From: CAZDVK01 sp964508915
Lineage (GTDB): Bacteria; Pseudomonadota; Alphaproteobacteria; Paracaedibacterales; CAIULA01
Direction of reading: 5' to 3'
DNA length: 64,000 nucleotides
Assembly (NCBI GenBank): GCA_964508915.1
Contig: CAZDVK010000005.1
Location: forward strand, 32,317-96,316
The notes beneath the pieces were generated by a model that worked only from the letters and a program-made list of their open reading frames with translations, was not told the origin of the DNA and ran no database searches. Shown here one piece after another: positions 27,802 to 36,601 of this stretch (the first letter of the stretch is position 1; every line of letters starts with the position of its first letter). Position numbers and translations under genes: made by a program.

Positions 27802-28539
27802 TTAGTGTAAATTGATGGCATCATTTAAATAGATGCATGTCAATATAGTAAATACATAGGCCTGTAAAAGGGCCACCAAAAATTCAAAACCAGTCATAGC
27901 CGCATTAATTAAAAGGGGCGCTGCTGCTAAAGGAAAAAAGTTAGAAGCAGCTAATAACACGCAAAAGCCTGCAAAAATTTTTAACATAATGTGACCTGCC
28001 ACCATGTTGGCAAATAAACGGACAGATAAACTTATAGGGCGTGATAAAAAAGAAATAATTTCAACAGGTACCAATAAAGGCGCTACGTATACAGGAATAC
28101 CATCTGGAAAAAAAAGCTTAAAAAAATGAAGGCCGTGTTTTTTAACCCCGATGATGATACTACCCATAAAAACCAGCATAGCTAAGGAAAACGTCACAAT
28201 AATGTGGCTTGTGAACGTGAATGCATAGGGCAAAAGGCCCAATGTATTCCCCACTAAAATAAATAAAAATAAACAAAAAACATGCGGAAAATACGCCAGC
28301 CCCTCACGACCAACATGGGTTTTGATCATTTGGCCAATAAAAGAAAACAGGGATTCCACAGCCATTTGAAAACGTCCAGGAATAAGAGCCTGTTTTCGGG
28401 TTGCCATATGTAAAAAGAAAAGGGCAACCAGCGCCGACATCACCATAGACAAAGATGCATTGGTAAAAGAAATATCATACCCAAACAAAGATAGGGGAAC
28501 GATTTCATGAATTTCAAATTGATGGAGCGGATCAACCAT
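27802..28539 (-). CDS. atpB: ATP synthase F0 subunit a
   Basis: 245 residues, five to six membrane segments. The essential Arg of the half channel lies in SVRLFANMVAGH, and PFLLVALLQ-like FEFLVALLQAYVFTILTCIYLNDA near the C-terminus carries the conserved Gln and Tyr. The N-terminal region (HQFEIHEIVPLSLFG) is typical of alphaproteobacterial a subunits. It is first in the operon; no atpI is visible upstream, where instead 130 bases separate it from the PRPP synthetase-like gene. Confidence 0.96.
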   Translation of the reverse strand: MVDPLHQFEIHEIVPLSLFGYDISFTNASLSMVMSALVALFFLHMATRKQALIPGRFQMAVESLFSFIGQMIKTHVGREGLAYFPHVFCLFLFILVGNTLGLLPYAFTFTSHIIVTFSLAMLVFMGSIIIGVKKHGLHFFKLFFPDGIPVYVAPLLVPVEIISFLSRPISLSVRLFANMVAGHIMLKIFAGFCVLLAASNFFPLAAAPLLINAAMTGFEFLVALLQAYVFTILTCIYLNDAINLH

Positions 28540-28669
28540 CTTTAATACCTAAAATATCCATACAGGTCTATTCTACACTTAAAAAGGGCTGCAAATCTAT
28601 AGTTCTAACGCGGGGCTGCCATTTGAATGGCACAAAGCAACAAAAAACAGGGCGCCTGCCCCGCCATGG

Positions 28670-29503
28670 TTATATAAGAATCTTTTCAATAACCCCTTCT
28701 ATGGGTAAATAAGAAACGCCGTGAATAGGTGGGCAGCTGGTTGTAACCGTAACAGATTTAATATTGCCCCACCCCGTTTCAGTAAAGGGAGGCACTGAAA
28801 AAATGCCATGGGTTGCATAAACGTGAATGTCATTGGCGCCATTTTCTTTCAACACCCGCCCCGCTTCTAAAATAGTGGCCCCAGAATCAATGACATCGTC
28901 TATCAAAATGCAGGTTTTATTTCTAACATCTCCATCAATAAGGCAACTTTGAATACGGCCTGCTTGGCGTTCTTTTTTAAGGTGTGCTTTCATAAAACCG
29001 GTTTCTTTTGATAAGGAATCAACCTTTAGACGTGCCCCAAAATCTGGACTGACCAGAACAGTTTGGTTTGAAAAATTTTCTAGGATATGTTTTTGAAATA
29101 ATGGCAGGGCAGTTAGGTGCTGTTTTTGGCACTGTATCCAATCTAAAATGTTTGGAATATGAATATCGAGAACAACAAATTTATTTACCTGCAAGGCATT
29201 AATAAACCGCGCAAAATAAGGCGCGTTAATACTGCGTGTATAAGCTGTGTAAGGCATAACCAAATCAACTATAGCGCCTTGCTGTTGCAAAGTTGAAATA
29301 GTTATAAATAATTCCATGAAATTTTGATGTGTTGGAAGGCACGTACTATGAATATAGGCAATACGTTCAGATTTGACCGATTCTTGAAAGGTAAAAACCT
29401 GTTCACCATCAGAAAAAGTTTCACATTCAGCAGAAAGAATTTGGAATTTTTGATCGAAATAAGGTTTTAGATGTTGGCAAGATGACCCAAAGTACAGCTT
29501 CAT
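28670..29503 (-). CDS. Divergent ribose-phosphate pyrophosphokinase (PRPP synthetase-like)
   Basis: 277 residues from the ATG at 29503, shorter than the usual 310-320. The phosphoribosyl loop ILIDDVIDSGATI and the block STCLPTHQNFMEL (compare QSTCAPTNDNLMEL) place it in the Prs family; FSDGEQVFTF matches the N-terminal FxDGE. The ATP-binding segment that reads PYxxYARQDR in normal enzymes is PYTAYTRSIN here, so the RQDR residues are lost. It could be a degenerate or specialised PRPP synthetase, or a non-catalytic homologue. Whether a standard prs exists elsewhere in the genome cannot be seen. The longer frame from 29545 adds 14 unlikely residues. Confidence 0.78.
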   Translation of the reverse strand: MKLYFGSSCQHLKPYFDQKFQILSAECETFSDGEQVFTFQESVKSERIAYIHSTCLPTHQNFMELFITISTLQQQGAIVDLVMPYTAYTRSINAPYFARFINALQVNKFVVLDIHIPNILDWIQCQKQHLTALPLFQKHILENFSNQTVLVSPDFGARLKVDSLSKETGFMKAHLKKERQAGRIQSCLIDGDVRNKTCILIDDVIDSGATILEAGRVLKENGANDIHVYATHGIFSVPPFTETGWGNIKSVTVTTSCPPIHGVSYLPIEGVIEKILI

Positions 29504-29739
29504 TTCACACGTCTTGACGACAAAAAAACACTTAAATGTAAGCATACAGCGTCGGGTTCATTTTGTAATGATAAAAACGTGAATAACAGGACATCTTGAA
29601 TATTTTTACCGTTTCGTATTTAATAGTGCCGTAATGAATGACCTTCCTAGAAGCATTAATTAAAAAAATATAAATTAACTAAATATTAATAAATAAAAAA
29701 TATTATTAAATGCAGACACTTGATATAGAGTATTCTTTT

Positions 29740-30375
29740 ATGAAAAAGGTAAAATTTACTTTTGTTCTTATAATTATGTTTTTTGCGATCAACGTAACTT
29801 ATGTTTTGGCTAGCACACAACAAGAACAAAAAGATATTGCCATACAGTTTGTCAGTCAATTTTTTAAAAAAGCTGTGGGCATCGCCAACGGTATACCTGA
29901 GGTTAAAGAGGGTATTTCTTACGCAGATAATTTCAAGCCTTTAATGGACGATATCCATATGGACTATGTAAACAATGAAATGATACTGTTTTCCTGCTCT
30001 ACTTTAACGGATGAACAAAAAAATACCTTTAAAAGCCGCTTTCCAAATCATTTGTTGAAATCCCTTATCAATAAAACACTTGTTGAAGGCCTTAAAGGGG
30101 CCTCTATTATGAAAGTTAAAGGTAGGCTGATTGAATTTAGCGACGTGGATTATAATGGCAAAAAACTTGTTTCTGTCAAAATCCCATGTGATGCCGGCGT
30201 TAGTGAAGATAAGCTTCACAGTCTTGTTTGGTTTGTCGTTATTGATGGAAGTACGCCAAAATTATACAACATCAAATTTGACGATATTGATCCCTTTGCA
30301 GCTAAAAAAGAAGAGCTTCGAAGCGCTTTCAAGGCTTTAGGGAACGTTGACGATTTTCTAAATAAAATTAATTAA
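29740..30375 (+). CDS. Exported protein, possibly MlaC-like lipid-transport substrate-binding protein
   Basis: 211 residues from the ATG at 29740, with a signal peptide (KKVKFTFVLIIMFFAINVTYVLA). The mature chain resembles the MlaC/Ttg2D pattern: an early helix FVSQFFKKAV, then LTDEQKNTFKSRFPNHLLKSL, a beta-strand region, and near the C-terminus VWFVVIDGSTPKLYNIKFDDID, comparable to the WKVYDV motif. MlaC shuttles phospholipids across the periplasm. The similarity is in layout more than in identity, and no mla genes are next to it, so the name is tentative. The first in-frame ATG at 29710 gives a poorer signal peptide. Confidence 0.5.
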   Translation: MKKVKFTFVLIIMFFAINVTYVLASTQQEQKDIAIQFVSQFFKKAVGIANGIPEVKEGISYADNFKPLMDDIHMDYVNNEMILFSCSTLTDEQKNTFKSRFPNHLLKSLINKTLVEGLKGASIMKVKGRLIEFSDVDYNGKKLVSVKIPCDAGVSEDKLHSLVWFVVIDGSTPKLYNIKFDDIDPFAAKKEELRSAFKALGNVDDFLNKIN

Positions 30376-30431
30376 GGCGATCTTTAAATTGACAAAATCA
30401 TACGGCCTTCTTAAAATCAAACCAACTTTGA

Positions 30432-30524
30432 GGAGAGATGGCCGAGTGGCTGAAGGCGGCGGTTTGCTAAACCGTTATACGGTCTAAAGCCGTATCGGGG
30501 GTTCGAATCCCCCTCTCTCCGCCA
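30432..30524 (+). tRNA. tRNA-Ser(GCU)
   Basis: Acceptor strands GGAGAGA and TCTCTCC pair fully, the CCA end is encoded, and the anticodon GCT lies at 30466-30468 in a 7-base loop. The long variable arm (between 30474 and 30497) is typical for serine tRNA. Reads AGC/AGU codons. Confidence 0.97.
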
Positions 30525-30533
30525 CTTTTTCCC

Positions 30534-31349
30534 CTAAACCTGTAATTTTATGGAACCAAATAGGCCCGTGAGCTGCTCAAAGTAGTTGGGATTAACACCA
30601 TCCTCTAAGGCCCAAGCCCATGCAAGCACTGCTTGCACAAAACACCAATCCAAAATACGACCTGCAGGTTTATTCAGCATTTTTGAAAATACGTGAATGC
30701 GTTGATTGATAATTTTATCAGGGCTTTGGTGACTTAATAATTCGGGTATGGGGTTTCGAATAAATGCACAAATGTCGTACAGGGACTCTCCTCTAACGCC
30801 ATGCGGGTCAATGGCCACCCAATAATTTTCCTTTTTAAGAATGTTATCATGATGCAAATCACCGTGAAGCAATACGTCTGGTTCTGATGTTCGAAGAAGG
30901 TAATCACGAACTGTGCAGGCTTTTTGACAAATTTCATTGGGAATCCCCTCTATATTGTCAAAAATACCAAGCCATTGACGAATATGGGGAAAACCATACT
31001 TCCCGGAGATAGGGGCTCTATGAAGTGTTTCAATCAAGTCAACAACAATGGGGTAAGATGCTTCTTCTTGTTCAGGAAAATACGTTTTTAAAGATGCGCC
31101 GGGTTTAATGTGTTCCATCAGGTATAAATCATGTGTTGAATAAATCAACTGAACAGCGCCATACCCCTGAAAAGCCCTAAGGGCCTGAATTTCCCGCTGT
31201 AGGTCTTTTGAATTTTCGGTTGTTTTGAAAACAATAGGTTTGTCGCCATAAAAAGCTGTGCCAACACAGTTAACGGTAGAACTTACCAAAAAACCTATGT
31301 TAGACAGCCCTATTTTTGTTAGTTTTTCTTTTAATAAATTCAGATTCAT
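30534..31349 (-). CDS. Aminoglycoside/hydroxyurea-type phosphotransferase (APH(6)-like kinase)
   Basis: 271 residues. The kinase motif LLHGDLHHDNIL (catalytic Asp) and the following WVAIDPHGVRGESLYDICAFIRNP are diagnostic of the APH(6)/hydroxyurea kinase family, as is the end VLAWAWALEDG. Family members phosphorylate streptomycin or hydroxyurea, but many chromosomal copies have an unknown small-molecule substrate. The N-terminal lobe (GTAFYGDKPIVFKT, QREIQALRAF) has the expected Lys and Glu. The gene ends 9 bases after tRNA-Ser on the other strand, and a CtrA-type box lies 21 bases upstream of its ATG. Confidence 0.75.
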   Translation of the reverse strand: MNLNLLKEKLTKIGLSNIGFLVSSTVNCVGTAFYGDKPIVFKTTENSKDLQREIQALRAFQGYGAVQLIYSTHDLYLMEHIKPGASLKTYFPEQEEASYPIVVDLIETLHRAPISGKYGFPHIRQWLGIFDNIEGIPNEICQKACTVRDYLLRTSEPDVLLHGDLHHDNILKKENYWVAIDPHGVRGESLYDICAFIRNPIPELLSHQSPDKIINQRIHVFSKMLNKPAGRILDWCFVQAVLAWAWALEDGVNPNYFEQLTGLFGSIKLQV

Positions 31350-31369
31350 AAAACAGTAGACTTGGGCTG

Positions 31370-31385
31370 GTTAAATAAATATTAA
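31370..31385 (-). promoter_or_regulatory. CtrA box between the APH-like kinase and the 519-aa exported gene
   Basis: Minus strand reads an exact TTAA-N7-TTAAC. The site is 21 bases from the leftward ATG at 31349 and 52 bases from the rightward ATG at 31437, so it could serve either direction of this divergent pair. Confidence 0.45.
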
Positions 31386-31436
31386 TCAATTCATGAAAAA
31401 ATAACCATAAGACTTGCTCCAAAACAAAAATCAATT

Positions 31437-32996
31437 ATGAAAATTTTAATTATATTTTTAATCTCTTTTTGCCAAATAACACAGCTGGCAGCCAACTTGA
31501 CGGATGAGTTGCTAGATACGTTGAATTTAAATATGTGGAAGCCGTTGCTTCATTATCATCAAAAAACGGGGTCGTTAGCAGCGGACGCTGTATTTTTTTT
31601 GGAAGAACAAAAGGAACGGACAAAATATAAAGACCTTCGAAAAAAAATCACAATAGCCCAACGTCGGTTGCTGGCAGGTGCCTGGGGTATTGATACAAGC
31701 CGACGGTATGACCCACGTGTCATTCAAGGTTTGCTGGGTGTGGTTGCAACAGTAACCAAAGATTATAAAGAAACGCAAGAGGCCTCTTACGCCAACACAG
31801 TCCATGATTTTTACCGCGATTGTTATGAGAATGATCTGGTTCACCAAGCACAAAGTGGAAATACAGCCGTGCGGGGGCATGTAACAAAACTGTTTGAAAC
31901 CGTAACACACACCTGGAATGAGGGAGAGGATGAGTATGGCCTTAAAATTGGGCCAACAAATGACGTTTTGTTTCATGTTACAGAGGGTGTAGTTGATGAC
32001 TATGTTTATGAAAATGCTTTGCTTAGTTTCGTAGGTAAAGAAGGTAATCCAACAGTTAATTTCCCAATAAATGTGATGGATTGGAATGGTGGTCTGGTGC
32101 GATTTGCCCAAGAATATGTAGGAAAAGTTTTAGATTGCGCAAAAGAAAATGGGCCAGATCAGTTGGTTGTTCGTTATGAAGGGCACTTAGATGGGATAGA
32201 TTATGAGGCAGGCCAAGTAATTATTGATAATATGACTGTGCATGCGAATGCAAACACAGCTGCCCAATTCACGGCTCGTCTTGTAGAAAGAAATGATCTG
32301 AAAACAAAATATGTGGAACTTGTAGAGCTTTTGGATAACCTCCACGAATTATCCACCACTGAAAAAATTGGAACCAATATATTGGAGGGCTTCAATATTT
32401 TTAATGGAACAGATGCATTCATATTATCTGAAGGGAATTTATCAGCTCATTACCCATTGTATGGTCAAGCCTTCTGGAGAGGAATATCTGGTATTCTTGA
32501 TGCAGCTTCTTATATGGAACGCAATAATTGCTGTGCGTTTCTAAAAATACTGATTGAACAGCTTCATAAACGAATTACAGGTAACGTAGCTGTGGCAAGT
32601 GTGATGTTTAACGAAGGCCAATTTTTAATTTCAATTTCAGACAATTTTTTTCAACTTGCTAATGAGGTTGATCTTATTGCCGCGTATCCAGGTTATGCAG
32701 AATTAATACATACATATTGGACTGGTGTATCAAGCTTAATGACCAGTATGCAAAATTTATTACCTAGACATCCCCGTTTTTGGGACGAAAAGGAAATAGC
32801 AGTTCCTGGCGTTGAAATCAAACCTGCAAAGCTTGATACATTGATTGCCCCTTACTATAACGTCAATGCACCAGATGATATTCAGCGCTTTCAGAATGTT
32901 TTGCGCACGTTAGATTATCTGGTGGAATACGGGATTATTCCAGCATCTAGTCGGGTTGGGGTTGCAACAATGCTTGTGAACGGAGATTACGAGTAA
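31437..32996 (+). CDS. Exported protein of unknown function, 519 aa
   Basis: Signal peptide MKILIIFLISFCQITQLAA is clear. The rest is a mostly helical chain with no recognised domain; NNCCAFLKILIEQLH has two adjacent cysteines. There is a mid-protein beta-rich stretch (about 230-285: LVVRYEGHLDGIDYEAGQVIIDN). No membrane segment follows the signal. It is followed after 38 bases by the exported alpha/beta hydrolase, so the two are probably cotranscribed and may work together outside the cytoplasm. A CtrA-type box stands upstream. Function unknown. Confidence 0.72.
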   Translation: MKILIIFLISFCQITQLAANLTDELLDTLNLNMWKPLLHYHQKTGSLAADAVFFLEEQKERTKYKDLRKKITIAQRRLLAGAWGIDTSRRYDPRVIQGLLGVVATVTKDYKETQEASYANTVHDFYRDCYENDLVHQAQSGNTAVRGHVTKLFETVTHTWNEGEDEYGLKIGPTNDVLFHVTEGVVDDYVYENALLSFVGKEGNPTVNFPINVMDWNGGLVRFAQEYVGKVLDCAKENGPDQLVVRYEGHLDGIDYEAGQVIIDNMTVHANANTAAQFTARLVERNDLKTKYVELVELLDNLHELSTTEKIGTNILEGFNIFNGTDAFILSEGNLSAHYPLYGQAFWRGISGILDAASYMERNNCCAFLKILIEQLHKRITGNVAVASVMFNEGQFLISISDNFFQLANEVDLIAAYPGYAELIHTYWTGVSSLMTSMQNLLPRHPRFWDEKEIAVPGVEIKPAKLDTLIAPYYNVNAPDDIQRFQNVLRTLDYLVEYGIIPASSRVGVATMLVNGDYE

Positions 32997-33034
32997 CCTC
33001 ATGAAAAACGTATTTTCAAAAAGGACAGCAAGGT

Positions 33035-35602
33035 ATGCGAATGAAAATTAAAGCAATCATAACCAGTTTTGTGCTGATGTTTTTAGGGTTTTTCTGTGAA
33101 AGCAGGGCTGAAATTGCCAAATCTGTCGAAGAATTGCACGGAATGGTGGGGCGCTACCAATCTGCAGGTGGCGATGAAGGTACCCGCCGAGACATCGTTT
33201 CCTTGCTTCAAACAGGAAATTACAAAGATAAACAGTTTGGCCTAAACCTAAGCCGCATGGCAACGCCCGCTGAACGGTTGATTATGATAGAAGCGGTCAT
33301 TACGTCAACGTTAGTACCTGACCTAAGTTGGGGTATCCTAGATGTTTATCAACACCCCTTTTTAGTGGCTTTTACAGATCGCCGGAATTATGACCATCAA
33401 CTGGCCTTATATACCATCGCCAAACTAGCCGAATATGAAATGAATGGTGGTTTCCAAACTTTTGAAAAAGCAAAAGAATTTATAGATTATGTTACGGAGG
33501 CTACCCTAAACCCATCTTGTGCGGTAGATATGTGGGCATATGTATCGGATTGGTACGAAAACCCACTTTTCCAAACATCGTTTGAACGCGCCCTAGGGCG
33601 CCCTGTGTCGGGGTATTCGCCCCGCCTGTTAAAATTTAAAAGGGAGAAAGAGGAAGAAAGAACAGCTGGCCTTTGGCGACAGTTGCGTGAATTTAACGCA
33701 CTTGATTTTAACAGGGATCTGCGGCTTGGAAGCTCATTTTATGGTTCTGTCATGCGTCGAAATTTGCCATCTGAAAGGGCCCACGGGCTTGATACCCCTA
33801 TTTATTACGATATGTTGGCATCGGAAGATGTTTTATCAGGTCGAAAAGAAGCGAAAGGCGTGGTCATAGAGGTTTATGGTGGTGACGATGTGGAGATTTC
33901 CCACCTGTATAATACCCCGCAAACATTTTCACAATTGATGGACCAGCACGTTTTGGCAAAAGAAGGGTATATTGTTTATTTACTTTTTCCACGTGGTTCA
34001 AAAACAAGCACCATTGGTGTTGGAAAAAGCAAAGGCAATGGCGGTGATTTCAAACAAGAAGGAACAGAAGGTATTTTTACCCTGGTGCGGGATGTGGCTT
34101 ATTTTGCGGCTTTGTTAAAGTCTGACAGTACATTGACACACCTACCGGCTATTTCTGGAATGCGGGAAAGACCAAGTGTTCAAAATGCTGTTGAAGGGCA
34201 TGATCGCATTAAAGGTAAGAAAATTCCCATTATTCTAACAGGCGCCAGTTTTGGCGGCATGTTAGCGTTAATGACGGCCACCAGCAATGAACCCATTACA
34301 TACCGTGAAGGTGGTAAAGATAAAACAGAAACTATTGCCGAAATTTTTGATGCGTATATACCAAAAGCAGCTTATATCGATTTATGGGAAGATGCGGAAT
34401 CAAGCCCGACAGAACTTGGACAAAGACGCCATTGGGACGTAAGTAGAGCTAAGTGGTTCACCAGTGCCTTTCCTTTGGCTAGAACCAAAGATGCCTCCAC
34501 CTATCTTGATGAGGCATCTTTGTCCCCTTATTCCATTTACAGCCGTTTACCGAATGTAAAACGGCCTATTCTTGTTCTTCATGGCCTCAACGATAACAAC
34601 ACAACACCCCAATCAGCCATGAATTTGGTTCAGAAATCATGGACAGCCGGCGTTCAACACTTTGTAAGCTTATGCTTTGAAGGGGAAATTGGCCATTTTA
34701 TGGGGGTACAAGAATCCACAGCTGTTGATCAGGGGCGTTTTAAATTACGCGACCGCGAATTCAAAAAATACTTTGAACGTCAATTTCGGTTTTTAGATGT
34801 GGTTCGTTTTGCCAAACAACAGGGTCAGGTATTTCACTTAAGTCATAATGACGCCGTAACAACCCATGCCTTAGCACAAAATGCGCCTATGCTCATGGCA
34901 ACTTACAGTACGAATCCAGCTATTCATAGCCCCTTTGAACGGTTTATGGGAGGTTTGGTTAAGTCTATTTGGCGTGGTAACATAGAACACGATTACATAA
35001 AAGCAGATAGTGTTTTAGAACAAGTTTCAAAAAACAACACACATGGCGGGGCAAAAGGCCTGCCGACCATGTTGGTTGCAGCTTTGCTAGATTTAAAATC
35101 CCGGGAACGAAATAACGATTTTCATGATATTGATGTGCCTTTATTTAATATCAAATATTTTTGGTACGGAGCCCATAAAAGTTGGCTAGAAGAAGCGTTT
35201 CAAGTTATTTTCCCAATTTCACCAGCGGCAAGTTCAGCAACAGGGGCTGTTGGCTTACCTACATCACCATCCCACGTATTAGACCACTATAGTGCATGGG
35301 AAAATACGTGTTTAAAAAACCCAGACGCTGATGGTTGTGGAATTGACCCAAGGCCTTATTTAGCATGTTTGAAAGACCCTACAAAACCTGAATGTGCAGC
35401 CCCAAAAATTGCACTGTTTTGTACAAAAATGAAAGAATCTTCACCGTATGTAAAATTTGACTACGAAAACCCGTTAGAAAAGGTAAAGCAAATCTTGAAT
35501 GACCGCATGACCAAGCCGGAATACGCCTATTACCGAGATGCCGTTCATGCCGGGCAAGATGCCTTTGCAACGCCTATTTTAAATGGCCGATTCATGTTTT
35601 AA
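33035..35602 (+). CDS. Exported alpha/beta hydrolase of the prolyl oligopeptidase (S9) type
   Basis: 855 residues with a signal peptide (about 1-26, ending FFCESRA). Residues 270-580 hold an S9-like alpha/beta hydrolase fold: nucleophile elbow GASFGG with Ser405, acid Asp520 in LHGLNDN, and His554 in GHFMG, in the right order and spacing. The PRGSKTSTIGVGKSKGNGGDF loop before it fits this type. About 240 unrecognised residues precede it, and 300 follow, ending in a Cys-rich stretch (about 757-805: TCLKNP, DGCGID, LACLKD, PECAAP) likely held by disulfides. Probably a secreted peptidase or esterase. Second gene of a probable pair with the 519-residue protein. Confidence 0.78.
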   Translation: MRMKIKAIITSFVLMFLGFFCESRAEIAKSVEELHGMVGRYQSAGGDEGTRRDIVSLLQTGNYKDKQFGLNLSRMATPAERLIMIEAVITSTLVPDLSWGILDVYQHPFLVAFTDRRNYDHQLALYTIAKLAEYEMNGGFQTFEKAKEFIDYVTEATLNPSCAVDMWAYVSDWYENPLFQTSFERALGRPVSGYSPRLLKFKREKEEERTAGLWRQLREFNALDFNRDLRLGSSFYGSVMRRNLPSERAHGLDTPIYYDMLASEDVLSGRKEAKGVVIEVYGGDDVEISHLYNTPQTFSQLMDQHVLAKEGYIVYLLFPRGSKTSTIGVGKSKGNGGDFKQEGTEGIFTLVRDVAYFAALLKSDSTLTHLPAISGMRERPSVQNAVEGHDRIKGKKIPIILTGASFGGMLALMTATSNEPITYREGGKDKTETIAEIFDAYIPKAAYIDLWEDAESSPTELGQRRHWDVSRAKWFTSAFPLARTKDASTYLDEASLSPYSIYSRLPNVKRPILVLHGLNDNNTTPQSAMNLVQKSWTAGVQHFVSLCFEGEIGHFMGVQESTAVDQGRFKLRDREFKKYFERQFRFLDVVRFAKQQGQVFHLSHNDAVTTHALAQNAPMLMATYSTNPAIHSPFERFMGGLVKSIWRGNIEHDYIKADSVLEQVSKNNTHGGAKGLPTMLVAALLDLKSRERNNDFHDIDVPLFNIKYFWYGAHKSWLEEAFQVIFPISPAASSATGAVGLPTSPSHVLDHYSAWENTCLKNPDADGCGIDPRPYLACLKDPTKPECAAPKIALFCTKMKESSPYVKFDYENPLEKVKQILNDRMTKPEYAYYRDAVHAGQDAFATPILNGRFMF

Positions 35603-35620
35603 AGGGGGAAAATAAAAAAC

Positions 35621-35695
35621 TGGAGCGGGCGAAGGGATTTGAACCCTCGACCCCAACCTTGGCAAGGTTGTGCTCTACCCCTGAGCTACGCCCGC
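35621..35695 (-). tRNA. tRNA-Gly(GCC)
   Basis: On the minus strand GCGGGCG pairs with CGCCCGC, the CCA end is encoded (35621-35623), and the anticodon GCC corresponds to plus 35661-35663. D-arm and T-arm (GGGTTCAAATCCC) are complete. Confidence 0.97.
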
Positions 35696-35879
35696 GCTCC
35701 GTATGAAAGAAATACTACACATTCCTGATTTTTTCGCAAGGATTATTTTTAAAAAATGGTTTTTTAATATGTGATTAGTGAACCTGACAGTGCCTATTCA
35801 AAAAAATAAACCCTGTATATCCTTGAGTTAATCTATCCTTGTTGATTTTTCAGGTATGAATTACTATATTGAACCAAGT

Positions 35880-35956
35880 CGGAACGTAGCGCAGCCTGGT
35901 AGCGCACTATTCTGGGGGGATAGGGGTCGTGGGTTCAAATCCCGCCGTTCCGACCA
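35880..35956 (+). tRNA. tRNA-Pro(GGG)
   Basis: Acceptor CGGAACG/CGTTCCG, encoded CCA, D-arm GCGCAGCCTGGTAGCGC and T-arm GTGGGTTCAAATCCCGC typical of tRNA-Pro. The anticodon stem CTATT/GATAG leaves a loop CTGGGGG, so the anticodon is GGG. The last pair of that stem is a G-T wobble. Confidence 0.95.
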
Positions 35957-35986
35957 TTCGTTAAAAAAAACGATTTTATAGAAACT

Positions 35987-36598
35987 TTGTCCTATTCCCC
36001 GAAATTGAGATGGCCAGTGTTAAAATTTTTTGTCCTGATCATATGTTTGCTAGCCCCCCTTGAGGGTAGGGCTTCGTCCTCTATTGAGGCGTCTAAAATA
36101 TCTTCCTTTAAGGCGTTCGTGCGGGGGCTGCGGCATGATTTAGATTACATTAAAAATATTTTGGGTTCTCAGTTTGACGACATTTATGTTCATGCCCAAG
36201 AGGTTTTAGATTCCATCGATTTGACCATTGATGCCCAGGAATCTATTTGGAGTAACTGGAACGAAAAAACACAGGAGCTCACGGCTCAGGAAAAATTCAC
36301 GGTTTTAAACCGGCAGGCCTTGGATCAAATTGCTTATTTCCAGGCAATTATGGATACCCTAAGGCAAGCTTTGGCTGATATGCAGGCGGCTGAATCTTTA
36401 AAGCCGTATACTTATACGGAACAAAAGCAACTTGTTGTAACGGCACCCCGAGAAATTCGCCCGAATCAAGAAACAAAGAAAAAACCCTACATTAGACAAG
36501 TAGAAACCTTGGCGATGCCCGATAAGGATTCAAATTTGCAAAATCAAGGACAGGTCGGTAGAGTTTTGAAAGAACCTATTTTAGAGGATGACGATTAG
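35987..36598 (+). CDS. Exported protein of unknown function, 203 aa
   Basis: No family recognised. The N-terminus KLRWPVLKFFVLIICLLAPLEGRA is a signal peptide. The first 130 mature residues look helical (SFKAFVRGLRHDLDYIKNIL, QIAYFQAIMDTLRQALADM) and the rest is polar and disordered (about 135-203, ending LEDDD). There is no ATG: either TTG at 35987 or GTG at 36017 starts it, and neither has a strong Shine-Dalgarno. The stop is 3 bases from the CorC-like gene, so they form one transcript. Confidence 0.6.
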   Translation: MSYSPKLRWPVLKFFVLIICLLAPLEGRASSSIEASKISSFKAFVRGLRHDLDYIKNILGSQFDDIYVHAQEVLDSIDLTIDAQESIWSNWNEKTQELTAQEKFTVLNRQALDQIAYFQAIMDTLRQALADMQAAESLKPYTYTEQKQLVVTAPREIRPNQETKKKPYIRQVETLAMPDKDSNLQNQGQVGRVLKEPILEDDD

Positions 36599-36601
36599 TT
36601 C

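Noticed and set aside
29641..29739. Further CtrA box (29675-29689)
   Set aside because: TTAA-N7-TTAA is present, but the final C is missing on both strands and the region is extremely AT-rich, so chance is likely.
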